NCBI RefSeq assembly: GCF_900143675.1
Contig: NZ_FRFC01000002.1
Span: forward strand, 1-40,396
Source of the DNA: Candidatus Nitrosotalea sinensis
Lineage (GTDB): Archaea; Thermoproteota; Nitrososphaeria; Nitrososphaerales; Nitrosopumilaceae
Direction: 5' to 3'
DNA: 40,396 nucleotides
Part shown: positions 23,905 through 32,453 of the stretch, piece after piece
How the letters are laid out: every line of letters starts with the position of its first letter
Position numbering within the stretch: position 1 is the stretch's first letter
The notes under the pieces: model-generated
Told to the model about the DNA's origin: nothing
Databases searched by the model: none
Seen by the model: only the letters and a program-made list of their open reading frames with translations
Translations under genes and position numbers: made by a program

Positions 23905-24724
23905 TCATATTACCCCATTCAGTCCACGATCCATCATAGTTTCTAACTTGTGGATACCCAAGTAAATATTTTAGAACAAACCAAGTATGAGAGGATCGTT
24001 CTCCTATTCTACAGTAGCATATTACATCCTTATCAGGAGTAACACCTTTTCCTTCATAGATTTTCTTTAATTCTTCTACTGACTTGAAAGTACCATCAAC
24101 GTCATTTACTGCAGTTGCCCACGGAATATTATTTGCATTTGGAATATGTCCTCCTCGTTGTGCATGTTCCATAGGATATTCTGCAGGAGCAGTTATCTCT
24201 CCAGTGAATTCTTTTGGAGAACGCACATCAACTAGAACAGTATCATTCTTATCAAGAGCTCTTCTTACGTCAAAAAGGTATGCACGAAGTCCTTCATTTG
24301 GAGGCTGTGCAACATAATTTGTTTTTTGTATTTGTGGTTCATCTTTTGTATAAGTCCTTTTTTCAATTTCCCATTTTTTCCTACCACCATTCATTATCTT
24401 GACTTTTTCATGTCCATAATACTTGAAGATCCAAAATACAAATGCTGCAAACCAATTATTGAAATCCCCATACAGTACAACTTCAGACTGGGCTGTTATT
24501 CCATTTCTAGACAAAAGATCCTCAAACTGAGATTTACTGATAATGTCTCGTGCTACAGGATCATTGATGTCACGTTTCCACCAGATCAGACTAGCTCCTG
24601 GGATGTGACCTTGTCTATATGCATTCTCAGGATCATAATCTACTTCTACAATTTTTATGGATTTATTGTTTAGACTGTTTGCAATTGTTTCTGTATCAGT
24701 TAAAACGGGTTGTGCGTAATTCAT
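23882..24724 (-). CDS. Two-domain rhodanese / thiosulfate sulfurtransferase
   Basis: 280 aa with two rhodanese domains. The N-terminal domain (about 7-125) has lost the active Cys (LYGDFNN at the loop), as in classic two-domain rhodaneses. The C-terminal domain (about 145-275) carries the active loop CYCRIGERS with Cys238, and DVRSPKEF at 166-173. It transfers sulfane sulfur from thiosulfate or a similar donor to a thiophilic acceptor. ATG 24724. A second two-domain rhodanese lies 1.4 kb away. Confidence 0.93.
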   Translation of the reverse strand: MNYAQPVLTDTETIANSLNNKSIKIVEVDYDPENAYRQGHIPGASLIWWKRDINDPVARDIISKSQFEDLLSRNGITAQSEVVLYGDFNNWFAAFVFWIFKYYGHEKVKIMNGGRKKWEIEKRTYTKDEPQIQKTNYVAQPPNEGLRAYLFDVRRALDKNDTVLVDVRSPKEFTGEITAPAEYPMEHAQRGGHIPNANNIPWATAVNDVDGTFKSVEELKKIYEGKGVTPDKDVICYCRIGERSSHTWFVLKYLLGYPQVRNYDGSWTEWGNMIGNPIEK

Positions 24725-24811
24725 GTTATCTCTACCATACCAGAATTAAAGGTCATTAATATTTTAATCCATCAGATGCTTTTTAAGTGAAAATAAAATT
24801 ACTATTTTTAA

Positions 24812-25627
24812 TTGGAACTTCACAATGTTGCTCTTGTAAGTAAGGTAGGTTCAAAAGAATCAGAGGATGCTGTAAAAAAGGTCGCTAAAAAACTACTTGC
24901 GAAAAAATCAAAGGTATACACAGTCTCTCCAGTAGAAGTAGACGGAGCCAAAAAAGTCAATGATTTGGAAGAACTCAAGAATACAAAACTTGATTTGACA
25001 ATCACACTTGGAGGGGATGGGACAACTCTACGAACTTTTAGATATTTAGAAAATGAGGTACCAAATCTTGCAATAAACGTAGGCGGAAACAGAGGGATAC
25101 TATCAGAAATAACAATTTCTCAAATTGATACTGCCATTGATCAGATTATTGCAGATAAGATCTTTTTGGATAAAAGAACAAGAGTAGTTGCATCTTGCGG
25201 CGGACAAGATTTTCCACCTGCATTAAATGAGATATACATCAATAGACAAAATCTAACAAAGACTTCATTGTTTGAGATTAAATTTCAAAGCGATACAGTA
25301 ACACAGAAAATGGATGGAGTCATTGTCTCTACACCAAGCGGATCTACAGGTCATTCATATTCATTAGGAGGCCCAATACTTCATGAAAGTTTAGACGTAC
25401 TCATCATAACTCCTGTTGCTCCGGTAAACAAATTACCGTCAATTGTTGTTCCTGATGAGAAAATTGAGATCATAAGTAGTCACGATTCCAACATAATTAT
25501 GGATGCTCAAGTAATCAAGACTGCAAGATTTGATGAAGTGATAACAATCAAGAAATACAAAAAACAAGCAGTATTTGTGCGACTGAAAAAACAAGGTCTT
25601 AGACAGATGAGCAAGCTTGGTTTCTAG
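24812..25627 (+). CDS. nadK: NAD kinase
   Basis: 271 aa. It phosphorylates NAD to NADP using ATP or polyphosphate. GGDGT motif at residues 67-71 (TLGGDGTTLRTF), then GVIVSTPSGSTGHSYSLGGP, the NAD-binding signature with the SGSTG core. Normal length for archaeal NadK. The start is TTG 24812 (LELHNVALVSK); the AT-rich AAAATAAAAT is about 20-25 nt upstream. The 3' end overlaps nob1 by 11 bp, so the two are co-transcribed. Confidence 0.93.
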   Translation: MELHNVALVSKVGSKESEDAVKKVAKKLLAKKSKVYTVSPVEVDGAKKVNDLEELKNTKLDLTITLGGDGTTLRTFRYLENEVPNLAINVGGNRGILSEITISQIDTAIDQIIADKIFLDKRTRVVASCGGQDFPPALNEIYINRQNLTKTSLFEIKFQSDTVTQKMDGVIVSTPSGSTGHSYSLGGPILHESLDVLIITPVAPVNKLPSIVVPDEKIEIISSHDSNIIMDAQVIKTARFDEVITIKKYKKQAVFVRLKKQGLRQMSKLGF

Positions 25628-26135
25628 AGTTTTAGATGCCACATCATTTTATGCCGGAGTTCCATTTTCCTCACAAGAACAGAATTTTACAACTCCTCGA
25701 GTTTTTGAGGAGATAAAACATATCAAGAAAAATCATGATGCAGTGCAAGCCCTAATAGATTTAGGGCGGTTAAAGATCATAGAGCCAGAAAAAAAATTTA
25801 CAGAACTTGTTTTAGAAAAAGCAAGTCAAACAGGCGATCTTCCTAAATTATCAAAAGGAGACATATCGGTACTAGCATTGTGCATACAATTAGATGTAGA
25901 ACTAGTTACAGATGACTATACTGTATCAAATGTTGCAAAACATTTGAACTTGAAAGTCATTCCAATAATGACCAAGGGAATATCGAAAGTCCTAGAGAGC
26001 ATCTATTATTGTCCTGCATGCAATAAAGTATCAAAAAAAATATTAGAGTGTCCCATATGCGGTAGTAAATTAAAAAGAAAGTCAAGCAAGAGGAAATCCA
26101 TTACTGATCCAATCAGCAAAAGAGCCATCGTATAA
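25617..26135 (+). CDS. nob1: Nob1-like PIN endoribonuclease with zinc ribbon
   Basis: 172 aa. A PIN domain (1-125) with acidic residues Asp7 (VLDATSFY), Asp82 (KGDISVLAL) and Asp99/100 (VTDDYTVSN), followed by a C-terminal zinc ribbon C132/C135 and C145/C148 (CPACNK, CPICGSK) and a basic tail. This order is that of archaeal Nob1, which trims the 3' end of 16S rRNA. It starts at TTG 25617 inside nadK. The last 54 bp overlap the convergent rhodanese gene. Confidence 0.9.
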   Translation: MVSRVLDATSFYAGVPFSSQEQNFTTPRVFEEIKHIKKNHDAVQALIDLGRLKIIEPEKKFTELVLEKASQTGDLPKLSKGDISVLALCIQLDVELVTDDYTVSNVAKHLNLKVIPIMTKGISKVLESIYYCPACNKVSKKILECPICGSKLKRKSSKRKSITDPISKRAIV

Positions 26136-26840
26136 TTTCACGTTTTCATATCCTGCAATCTTTAGCTGTGTGAAGAGATTTGCAGCCCTGTGACCTAGAG
26201 TGCAATAACATATCAACTCTCTATCGGTAGGAATCTGTTGTTCTCTAAAAATATGTGAAAGATCATCTTTTTCTTTAAAAAGCATCCCATTTTCTCCAAC
26301 GCCATCAGTGAAAGGAAAAAGTGTAGCATTAGGAATCCTTCCTGCCATAAATTCTTGAGGAGAACGTGCATCTATGATAACAGCATCATCAATTTTTTTG
26401 CGAAGAGATTCTGCTTCAATTCTTATTTCAGCATTAACATTCGGGATGAAAGTTGTTTGTACAGAATTGGTAATTTCTTTTGTTGTAGGAAAACCGTTGT
26501 TTTTCCAAGTAACCATTGACATATCAAGAATTTTTGTTTTAGTATGACCAAAATACAGTAAAGTCCATGCAACTCTTGCAGCTGCTGGATCCATAGAATC
26601 TCCACAGATTATCACAGTTTTTGAGTCATCAATTCCTAGTGAACCAAATAGAGAAGCTGCTGTATCACTGTCAATTACAGGTGTGATGCCATCAGAATTA
26701 CTTTGTAGTACCTTTTCAATTCCAAGAGGATGAGAATTTGGAATATGAGAATAACTATACGCAGTGTTTCCTCTAGAATCAAGTATAACTATATCAGCAT
26801 CATTGTAATGATCAACTAACCATCGGTATGAGACTAGCAA
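26082..26840 (-). CDS. Two-domain rhodanese / sulfurtransferase
   Basis: 252 aa with two rhodanese domains. The C-terminal active loop is CYCTLGHRA with Cys213; the N-terminal domain has CGDSMDPAAA at the equivalent loop and may keep a Cys (79) at a shifted place. It resembles the rhodanese at 23.9 kb but has a different active-loop sequence (TLGHR versus RIGER), so its substrate may differ. The start is TTG 26840. The stop lies 54 bp within the end of nob1 on the opposite strand, an unusually long convergent overlap. Confidence 0.9.
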   Translation of the reverse strand: MLVSYRWLVDHYNDADIVILDSRGNTAYSYSHIPNSHPLGIEKVLQSNSDGITPVIDSDTAASLFGSLGIDDSKTVIICGDSMDPAAARVAWTLLYFGHTKTKILDMSMVTWKNNGFPTTKEITNSVQTTFIPNVNAEIRIEAESLRKKIDDAVIIDARSPQEFMAGRIPNATLFPFTDGVGENGMLFKEKDDLSHIFREQQIPTDRELICYCTLGHRAANLFTQLKIAGYENVKLYDGSFADWISNGFPLA

Positions 26841-26880
26841 TTATTCCATAAGAATCAGTATTTCATATTTGAACGGTTTG

Positions 26881-27564
26881 TTATACATCCAATGTTTTTT
26901 GATCTGATTGTTTATTGTCTTTATTTTTAATATCTAGTATTTTTCTTATTTTTTGTGCACGTGATTCTCCCATTCCATTTATTTTGGCAAGCTCCGCGGT
27001 AGATGCATTCAAAGAATTACTAGCAGAGCCGAATTTCTCCAGCATTCGTGATGCAAGTTTTTCTCCAACACCAGGAAGACTACATAAAATAGACAATTGT
27101 TGTCGTTGCAGATTATTTGATTTTCTGATTTTTTTAAGAAAAGGTCCCTTTACCTCACCTTGTCTGGCACACATCGATATTAACAATTTTGCAGTATGAG
27201 ATGCGTTAGGAGTTGGAATTACTGGAATTTTAAAATCAAGTACAACAGAAGAAATAGCACCATAGAATACGAGTGGATTCTCAGTTATGTTGTCTATCTC
27301 ATCAACATTTCCTTCCAGTATCAAAGCAGGGTGTTCAAAATGTTCTTTGAGTCTATGACATTGATCAAAGAGTCTTCCATCAAAGACAGATGAGATAAAA
27401 TCATTAACACTTTTTCTTTCTACAATTGTTTCAGGTGCTACAATGTAATCACCCACAGGGAGATTCATCATCTCCACCTTGACTCCAATTTGTTTTAAAA
27501 GATCAGGAATGCCGCTTTTTTTCTCGCGTTCATCAACTACCATCCGAAGATCTTCGATTTTCAA
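26881..27564 (-). CDS. xpf: XPF/ERCC4-family nuclease
   Basis: 227 aa, the short archaeal XPF form without a helicase. The nuclease core GDx9ERKx3D is complete: G38 D39 ... E49 R50 K51 ... D55, with VDERE at 10-14. The C-terminal HhH2 region spans about 160-215 (LCSLPGVGEKLASRMLEKFG and INGMGESRAQKIRKIL). It cuts branched or flap DNA in repair, normally with PCNA; no clear PIP box is visible at the end (KQSDQKTLDV). It is the last gene downstream of the exosome cluster on the minus strand. Confidence 0.93.
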   Translation of the reverse strand: MKIEDLRMVVDEREKKSGIPDLLKQIGVKVEMMNLPVGDYIVAPETIVERKSVNDFISSVFDGRLFDQCHRLKEHFEHPALILEGNVDEIDNITENPLVFYGAISSVVLDFKIPVIPTPNASHTAKLLISMCARQGEVKGPFLKKIRKSNNLQRQQLSILCSLPGVGEKLASRMLEKFGSASNSLNASTAELAKINGMGESRAQKIRKILDIKNKDNKQSDQKTLDV

Positions 27565-27587
27565 ATCATCAAGTTTCTACAAATATT

Positions 27588-27980
27588 TTATTTAGGAGTA
27601 TCTGTCTTGGCAGGTCCAGATTGAGAAGCAGGGCCTCTTAGCATCTCTCTGATTTTAGTTTCTGCCTCTTTGAGATTTTCTTTTATTCTAGTTTCTTGTT
27701 TAGATAAAACAGTTAGTCTTGTATTTGCAAGTTCCTTTTTTTCCTCAAGCTCTGTTATTAAGTTAGTTTTTGTAGATTTTACAAGAATTGATCCTGCTGT
27801 TTTATAGACAACATCTTCATCGTTTGCTTTCTTTAACAATTCAAGGGCTCTTTCTGTTTCAAGGTGTTCTGATTCAAGATGCTGTTTTTGCATCATAATG
27901 GATTGAAGATTTTGTTGCAACTGTTGCATCCTGCCTACTTGTTCTTGTAACCATGGAGGAATTTGTTCACCTGCTGACAT
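27588..27980 (-). CDS. pfdB: Prefoldin beta subunit
   Basis: 130 aa, of which the first 110 are typical beta-class prefoldin: helix MQQLQQNLQSIMMQKQHLESE, a short hairpin region (AGSILVKSTKTNLITEL) and a second helix up to about 120. A Ser/Pro/Lys tail follows. It forms the alpha2beta4 jellyfish chaperone that hands nascent proteins to the thermosome. Last gene of the SBDS-exosome-KEOPS series; 23 bp follow pcc1. Confidence 0.88.
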   Translation of the reverse strand: MSAGEQIPPWLQEQVGRMQQLQQNLQSIMMQKQHLESEHLETERALELLKKANDEDVVYKTAGSILVKSTKTNLITELEEKKELANTRLTVLSKQETRIKENLKEAETKIREMLRGPASQSGPAKTDTPK

Positions 27981-28003
27981 GAATTTCTGACTGGTTGTTT
28001 TGC

Positions 28004-28246
28004 TTATATTTTTACCGATTCGATGGAATCATTACTTGCTTGAACTAGTCGCAAAGTGGAATTCAAGTTAGCACGAAGATGTGAAATCTCTTGTGCTTCA
28101 ATTAGAATTGTTATTTTCTTGTCAAGTGAGAAACTCATCTTTGTAGGATTCTCATCATAGAATTTGTTATCAGTTTCAACAGACCTAAAAATGGATTTTG
28201 TATTTTTACCTGCTGTGATTTCTATTTTAGCATTAAAGTTTGACAT
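28004..28246 (-). CDS. pcc1: KEOPS complex subunit Pcc1
   Basis: 80 aa, the usual size. The pattern MSFSLDKKITILIEAQEISHLRANLNSTLRLVQAS is that of the Pcc1 core (beta strand, then helix with LRAxLNSxLRL). It dimerises within the KEOPS complex that makes t6A37 in tRNA. Location between L37Ae and prefoldin beta is characteristic in archaea. The start overlaps the L37Ae end by 14 bp. Confidence 0.82.
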   Translation of the reverse strand: MSNFNAKIEITAGKNTKSIFRSVETDNKFYDENPTKMSFSLDKKITILIEAQEISHLRANLNSTLRLVQASNDSIESVKI

Positions 28247-28448
28247 CGTATGCCAAGCCTGCTACTTTGTAATTACATTTCTTACAGGCCCAAATTCCTA
28301 CTGCTTCTCTTCCAAATCTCTCAGAACCACATTCAGGACACTTTCTCTTGGATTTTAATTGTCTGTGTACAGAAGTGAATTTCTTTCGTGGTTTTAGACC
28401 ATATTTTTGGCCCAATCCTTTGAGTGAAGCTGTCTTACTTTTTACCAT
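28233..28448 (-). CDS. rpl37ae: Ribosomal protein L37Ae (eL43)
   Basis: 71 aa. Zinc ribbon C37/C40 (CPEC) and C55/C58 (CKKC) with the L37Ae motif RKCPECGSERFGREAVGIW. The basic N-terminus (MVKSKTASLKGLGQKYGLKPR) binds rRNA. It lies directly after rrp42 (2-bp gap), in a single operon. Confidence 0.95.
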   Translation of the reverse strand: MVKSKTASLKGLGQKYGLKPRKKFTSVHRQLKSKRKCPECGSERFGREAVGIWACKKCNYKVAGLAYDVKL

Positions 28449-28450
28449 CG

Positions 28451-29254
28451 TTACATCAACTGCTCAAATTGCTTCCTTATTTTTCTTCCTACAGCCAATG
28501 CCATTTCAGAGCACTGCACAAGTTGTTCAGGACTAAATCCATCGTTTCCACCTTTTTGTACAGCGCAAATATTGCCTTCAGAATTTGTTGTAATTGTAAT
28601 TCGTGCATCCATGCAAGCTTCTTCTTCTTTTGTAGGATCAACTAGTACATAATCACCTATCTTTGCCATTGTAACTGAAACTGGAAGAGTCTTTATCGGT
28701 GGTTTGGATGTTACTCCTTCTACAAGAACTGGAGCATCATCTTTTATCTCATATTTTGGAACAGTACAAGAGAGTATTCCAGCCACAGAAGCATATGAAC
28801 AGGCATCAAACAAGTTTCCACCAGAGTCTATCACACTACTATCAATGAACATACCGATGACAGACTTGTCTTCAATTAGAACAAGTTGATGTAAATCAAT
28901 CATTTCGGTTTCTCTTATACCTCTATCAACAACTCTTGCAAGCTCAATTACTTCCTCATTAGGTGGACCTGGTTCTACAGTTGGATCTGCAAGGGGTAAA
29001 ATCTCTGCAGTGCAAATCAAGATACCCTTGTCACCAAGATCTGGGAATGGTTTGTCAGGTTGAATCTTTACACCAGTTATGACTTCAGTGTTTCCTAGTT
29101 TTACTCTTGAAGAACCATTTGCCTTTGGAATTACTCCAGTTTCAATGACTATGGGTCTTTGTTCGTCTAGTGCTCTACCATCAATTCTTTTTCCTGTTTT
29201 TATAAGTTCAAGAATTTTATCTTTCTTTAATTGATCTAGTATTTGAGAACCCAT
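28451..29254 (-). CDS. rrp42: Exosome complex subunit Rrp42
   Basis: 267 aa, the inactive RNase PH-fold partner of Rrp41 in the hexameric archaeal exosome. RIDGRALDEQRP near the N-terminus and SVIGMFIDSSVIDSGGNLFDAC in the middle are conserved. ATG 29254 immediately follows the stop of rrp41. The phosphorolytic site is on Rrp41, but Rrp42 supplies RNA-binding arginines. Confidence 0.96.
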   Translation of the reverse strand: MGSQILDQLKKDKILELIKTGKRIDGRALDEQRPIVIETGVIPKANGSSRVKLGNTEVITGVKIQPDKPFPDLGDKGILICTAEILPLADPTVEPGPPNEEVIELARVVDRGIRETEMIDLHQLVLIEDKSVIGMFIDSSVIDSGGNLFDACSYASVAGILSCTVPKYEIKDDAPVLVEGVTSKPPIKTLPVSVTMAKIGDYVLVDPTKEEEACMDARITITTNSEGNICAVQKGGNDGFSPEQLVQCSEMALAVGRKIRKQFEQLM

Positions 29255-29959
29255 CTATTGTTCACCGCTTTGGAAGTATTTTTCCATCAATGCTTTTCTT
29301 TGTACTTCATACACACGTTTACAACCAACTAATGCAGTTTGCATACATGTTTTGAATTCTTCAGGTTTTAGTATACCGTCAAGTTGTAAGAGAGTAATTT
29401 TTCCAATATTGGGCATCAAGGCTACAGGCATATCTGCCTGACCTTCCTGATCCTCCTCATTGTTGATATCAAGAACTATCTTATCTTCCACTTTACCTGC
29501 AGCACATGCAGACACCAAGTCTCTCATTGGAATTCCAGCATCTGCAAGAGCTACTGCTGCTGCGTCAAGTGCAGCACATCTAGATCCTCCATCTGCCTGT
29601 AGTACTTCGATGAATACATCAATAACAGTACGTGGATAGTCTTTTAGTATAACAGCGGGTTGTAATGCTTCTTTGATAACTTTGGAAATTTCAATTTCCC
29701 TTCGAGATGGAGCAGGATTCTTTCTTTCAGTTACAGAGAAAGGAGACATGTGATATCTGCAACGCAAAATTCCAGAATCTGGATTTGCCATATGTTTTGG
29801 ATGAACATCTCTAGGACCAAATACTCCTGCCAAGATCTTGTTCTTTCCAAATTCAATATACGCAGAGCCGTCTGCATTCTTTAGTACTCCTACCTTAATT
29901 GAGATATCTCTAAGCTCATCTAATCTCCTACCATCACATCTTATTCCATCTTCAGTCAT
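29255..29959 (-). CDS. rrp41: Exosome complex subunit Rrp41 (catalytic)
   Basis: About 234 aa from ATG 29959 (MTEDGIRCDGRRLDELR), which overlaps the rrp4 stop by 8 nt; in-frame TTG/ATG codons at 29995, 29983 and 29971 are possible alternatives. RNase PH fold, with KNPAPSRREIEISKVIKEAL and LQADGGSRCAALDAA, including the phosphate-contacting GSR, and the catalytic Asp in EEDQEGQADMPVALMP. Degrades RNA from the 3' end using phosphate or polymerises A-rich tails. Confidence 0.95.
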   Translation of the reverse strand: MTEDGIRCDGRRLDELRDISIKVGVLKNADGSAYIEFGKNKILAGVFGPRDVHPKHMANPDSGILRCRYHMSPFSVTERKNPAPSRREIEISKVIKEALQPAVILKDYPRTVIDVFIEVLQADGGSRCAALDAAAVALADAGIPMRDLVSACAAGKVEDKIVLDINNEEDQEGQADMPVALMPNIGKITLLQLDGILKPEEFKTCMQTALVGCKRVYEVQRKALMEKYFQSGEQ

Positions 29960-30656
29960 TAATTGTGTCATTATTTTCACCATCTGGTACCCCAAGCATA
30001 GATTTGACTCTTTCAGTCAAATTCGGTGTATGCGCAAGGGCATCAATCATTTTCACTGCTTCTACTGCCTTTAATAATCCCTCGGAATCTTCACAAGAGA
30101 TTACAACCCACCCATTTTGACCTATTGTTATAATTGCTTTAGTAGCCATCTCTATTGTTTGGATCATAGAACCACGTTTTCCAATCAACCTAGGTACTTT
30201 ACTTGGAGAGATCTCTACTAGTTCTCCAGCTTCTATTTTGCCAAGATCTCTGTCCTGTACCGTAAGGAGAGGGTCTCTTGATCTATCAAAATTAGCAATT
30301 CGTGTAGCAACCAAATCACCTACATCAAGTCTCTGTTTTAATTCATCTTTGGTAGGAGAATAGTCTCTGCCAAAAACGTCCTGAGCCGGTAAAAATCCTA
30401 CAAAGCAAGAATTGATATCAAATTCCCAAGACAGCGGGGATGTTCCTATTACTTTGCCAATAACCAAGTCATTTGTCTTTGGCATGTATCCTCCAGTGAG
30501 AGGGATGACTTTGACAGAATTATCGAAAATTTCAGATATACCTACGCATGTTGAGATCATTCTATCTCCATCTTGGTATACATTTTGTTCTGGTCGAAGA
30601 GGTCCAGTTGCTATAACGTCGCCTGGAATAACATATCTTCTTTTTACATCCATCAT
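29952..30656 (-). CDS. rrp4: Exosome cap subunit Rrp4
   Basis: 234 aa. N-terminal domain with VIPGDVIATGP, S1 domain (about 70-145, VGDLVATRIANFDR), then KH domain with IGKRGSMIQTIE (GxxG-type GKRG). Rrp4 forms the RNA entry cap of the exosome. The gene overlaps the SBDS gene by 4 bp (ATGA type) and rrp41 downstream. Confidence 0.95.
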   Translation of the reverse strand: MMDVKRRYVIPGDVIATGPLRPEQNVYQDGDRMISTCVGISEIFDNSVKVIPLTGGYMPKTNDLVIGKVIGTSPLSWEFDINSCFVGFLPAQDVFGRDYSPTKDELKQRLDVGDLVATRIANFDRSRDPLLTVQDRDLGKIEAGELVEISPSKVPRLIGKRGSMIQTIEMATKAIITIGQNGWVVISCEDSEGLLKAVEAVKMIDALAHTPNLTERVKSMLGVPDGENNDTIND

Positions 30657-31357
30657 TTTGCAACCTCAATAGAAGCAGTACCTTTTGTTACAGAACCTAA
30701 TCTATCCATTACATTTGCCCTTGCCGCCGCCGGTATATCTAGTATTACTTTAAGTGCACCATTTGATTGCCATTCTTCTTTTTTCAAAGTTCCAAAAGAT
30801 TTCAAGACAGAGTATGATTGAGCTGCAAATTGTGCCGGTACTAAAATTTCAAGAAGCATGTTTTCAGACTTTAATGGAATTATAGAACGAAGTTGTTCAA
30901 GTATTTCTTTTATCTGCTCATCAGTATTTCGAAAAGGATCAACTGATACTCTTGCATCATCCATGGCTTGTTCTATTCTAAGTGGGGGATGTGGTAGATG
31001 AGATCTTGGGTCTACATATGTTTTTGAAATAAAGTCAACAATTTGTTTACGCTTTTCTGATACCATTTTTCTTCTCTGATCAGTAGTAAGATTTAGATCT
31101 CCTTTTTGGAGCATTATTGTTGCAACTGCAACGGGATCTGTTGTTTTGAATGCTTTCATGAGTTTTTCAGTAGATGCTCTAGTACCTTTATTGGAATCAG
31201 AGTAAATTTCATCAGAAATTAAGACGCCTGAGATGTCCTTACGCTTACCTAGTTTGAACTCCAGAGCAGGATCTGGCTTTACTAATATCTCAAATTTTTC
31301 TCCTTCTACTGAGAACCTCACAATCGTTACTTTTGTATCCATAATTGGGGTATTCAT
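30653..31357 (-). CDS. sdo1: Ribosome maturation protein SBDS / Sdo1
   Basis: 234 aa, standard length. N-terminal FYSH domain (1-90, MDTKVTIVRFSVEGEKFEIL and GTRASTEKLMKAF), helical middle domain, and C-terminal ferredoxin-like domain (EILVPAQFAAQSYSVLKSFG). In archaea and eukaryotes SBDS works in large-subunit maturation, releasing aIF6/eIF6. First gene of the exosome operon; divergent from rpoD. An internal ATG at 31342 (MDTKV) is the alternative start. Confidence 0.95.
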   Translation of the reverse strand: MNTPIMDTKVTIVRFSVEGEKFEILVKPDPALEFKLGKRKDISGVLISDEIYSDSNKGTRASTEKLMKAFKTTDPVAVATIMLQKGDLNLTTDQRRKMVSEKRKQIVDFISKTYVDPRSHLPHPPLRIEQAMDDARVSVDPFRNTDEQIKEILEQLRSIIPLKSENMLLEILVPAQFAAQSYSVLKSFGTLKKEEWQSNGALKVILDIPAAARANVMDRLGSVTKGTASIEVAK

Positions 31358-31427
31358 GCTAGGTATTTATCTATAAAGAAAAACTCGCTAGATTTTTATT
31401 TGGAATTTCAGCCTTTTTTCGTAAGAT

Positions 31428-32063
31428 TTGACTTCTTTAGAAATTGTTCAAGAAAGTGGTAACAATATGGTTGTCAAGTTAAAGGACATACCTGTTCAAT
31501 ACGCTAATGCACTTAGAAGAATCTGTTTAGCAGGAATTCCTACATTTGCAGTTGACGACGTTGTAATTATCGAAAATTCTTCAGTTTTACCAGATGAAGG
31601 AGTAGCACATAGGCTTGCAATGGTGCCACTTAGAACAGATCTGTCAAGATTTGTAGAACCATCAGCCTGTGATTGCCACAGTGAGCTTGGATGCAGTAGA
31701 TGCAGAGTATTACTTGTACTAGATTCAGGCAGTTCTGATACAACACGCACTATTACATCAGCAGAGATCAGTTCAGAAGATGAAGTTGTCAAGCCAGTCA
31801 GTCCAAATATTCCAATTGTTGCACTAGCTCCAAGTCAGAAATTAAAAGTGGAGGCATATGCAAGACTAGGCAGAGGCAACGATCATGCAAAATGGAACTC
31901 TGCAACAATAGCAATTCTTACTGCTACAAATAATCCAAATGAGCACATTTTAACTATAGAAACTACAGGCAGTCTAACTCCAAAAGAAGTACTTCGTGCT
32001 TCAATTGACGAACTAGAAAAGAGATTAGATGAGTTCCAAAAGAATCTAGCCACCCTGGGCTGA
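31428..32063 (+). CDS. rpoD: DNA-directed RNA polymerase subunit D
   Basis: 211 aa. Alpha/Rpb3-type subunit: YANALRRICLAGIPTFAVDD is the dimerisation motif, with MVPLRTD nearby. C81, C83, C89 and C92 (CDCHSELGCSRC) form an Rpb3-like metal loop. The Fe-S domain 3 found in many archaeal RpoD proteins is absent. The start is TTG 31428; TTTTTATTTGG about 30 nt upstream. First gene of the rpoD-L18e-L13-S9 series. RpoN and RpoK, which often follow S9, are not present here. Confidence 0.95.
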   Translation: MTSLEIVQESGNNMVVKLKDIPVQYANALRRICLAGIPTFAVDDVVIIENSSVLPDEGVAHRLAMVPLRTDLSRFVEPSACDCHSELGCSRCRVLLVLDSGSSDTTRTITSAEISSEDEVVKPVSPNIPIVALAPSQKLKVEAYARLGRGNDHAKWNSATIAILTATNNPNEHILTIETTGSLTPKEVLRASIDELEKRLDEFQKNLATLG

Positions 32064-32105
32064 GCATCATATATTATATTTGGGTAAAAGTGGGCAATAT
32101 TACAC

Positions 32106-32453
32106 ATGACTAATCAAGTTGTCATTCAAATGGTCAATACTTTGCGGGTAGCCTCGAAGAAGAACAAGGCTCCAATATGGGAAAGACTAGCAGATCTGGC
32201 CTTGAAACCCACAAGAGCAAAGAGGACAATGAATCTAGGTCAGATTGACAGACTTGCAGCAGACAATGATGTCATCATAGTTCCAGGCAAAGTGCTAGGA
32301 ACTGGAAACTTGTCACACAAAATCACATTATGTTCATTTTCAATATCTACCACAGGTGCAAAAAAAGTAACTGCATCAGGCGGAAAAGTATTAGACATAT
32401 CGCAAATAATTAAAAATCATCCAACAGGAAAAGGAGTGAAAATAATTGGCTAA
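32106..32453 (+). CDS. rpl18e: Ribosomal protein L18e (eL18)
   Basis: 115 aa. KAPIWERLADLALKPTRAKR and IIVPGKVLGTGNLSHKITLCSFSIS are standard eL18 motifs. ATG 32106, 42 bp after rpoD; the region holds a TATATTATATTTG stretch that could add an internal promoter. The end overlaps the L13 start by 8 bp. Confidence 0.96.
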   Translation: MTNQVVIQMVNTLRVASKKNKAPIWERLADLALKPTRAKRTMNLGQIDRLAADNDVIIVPGKVLGTGNLSHKITLCSFSISTTGAKKVTASGGKVLDISQIIKNHPTGKGVKIIG

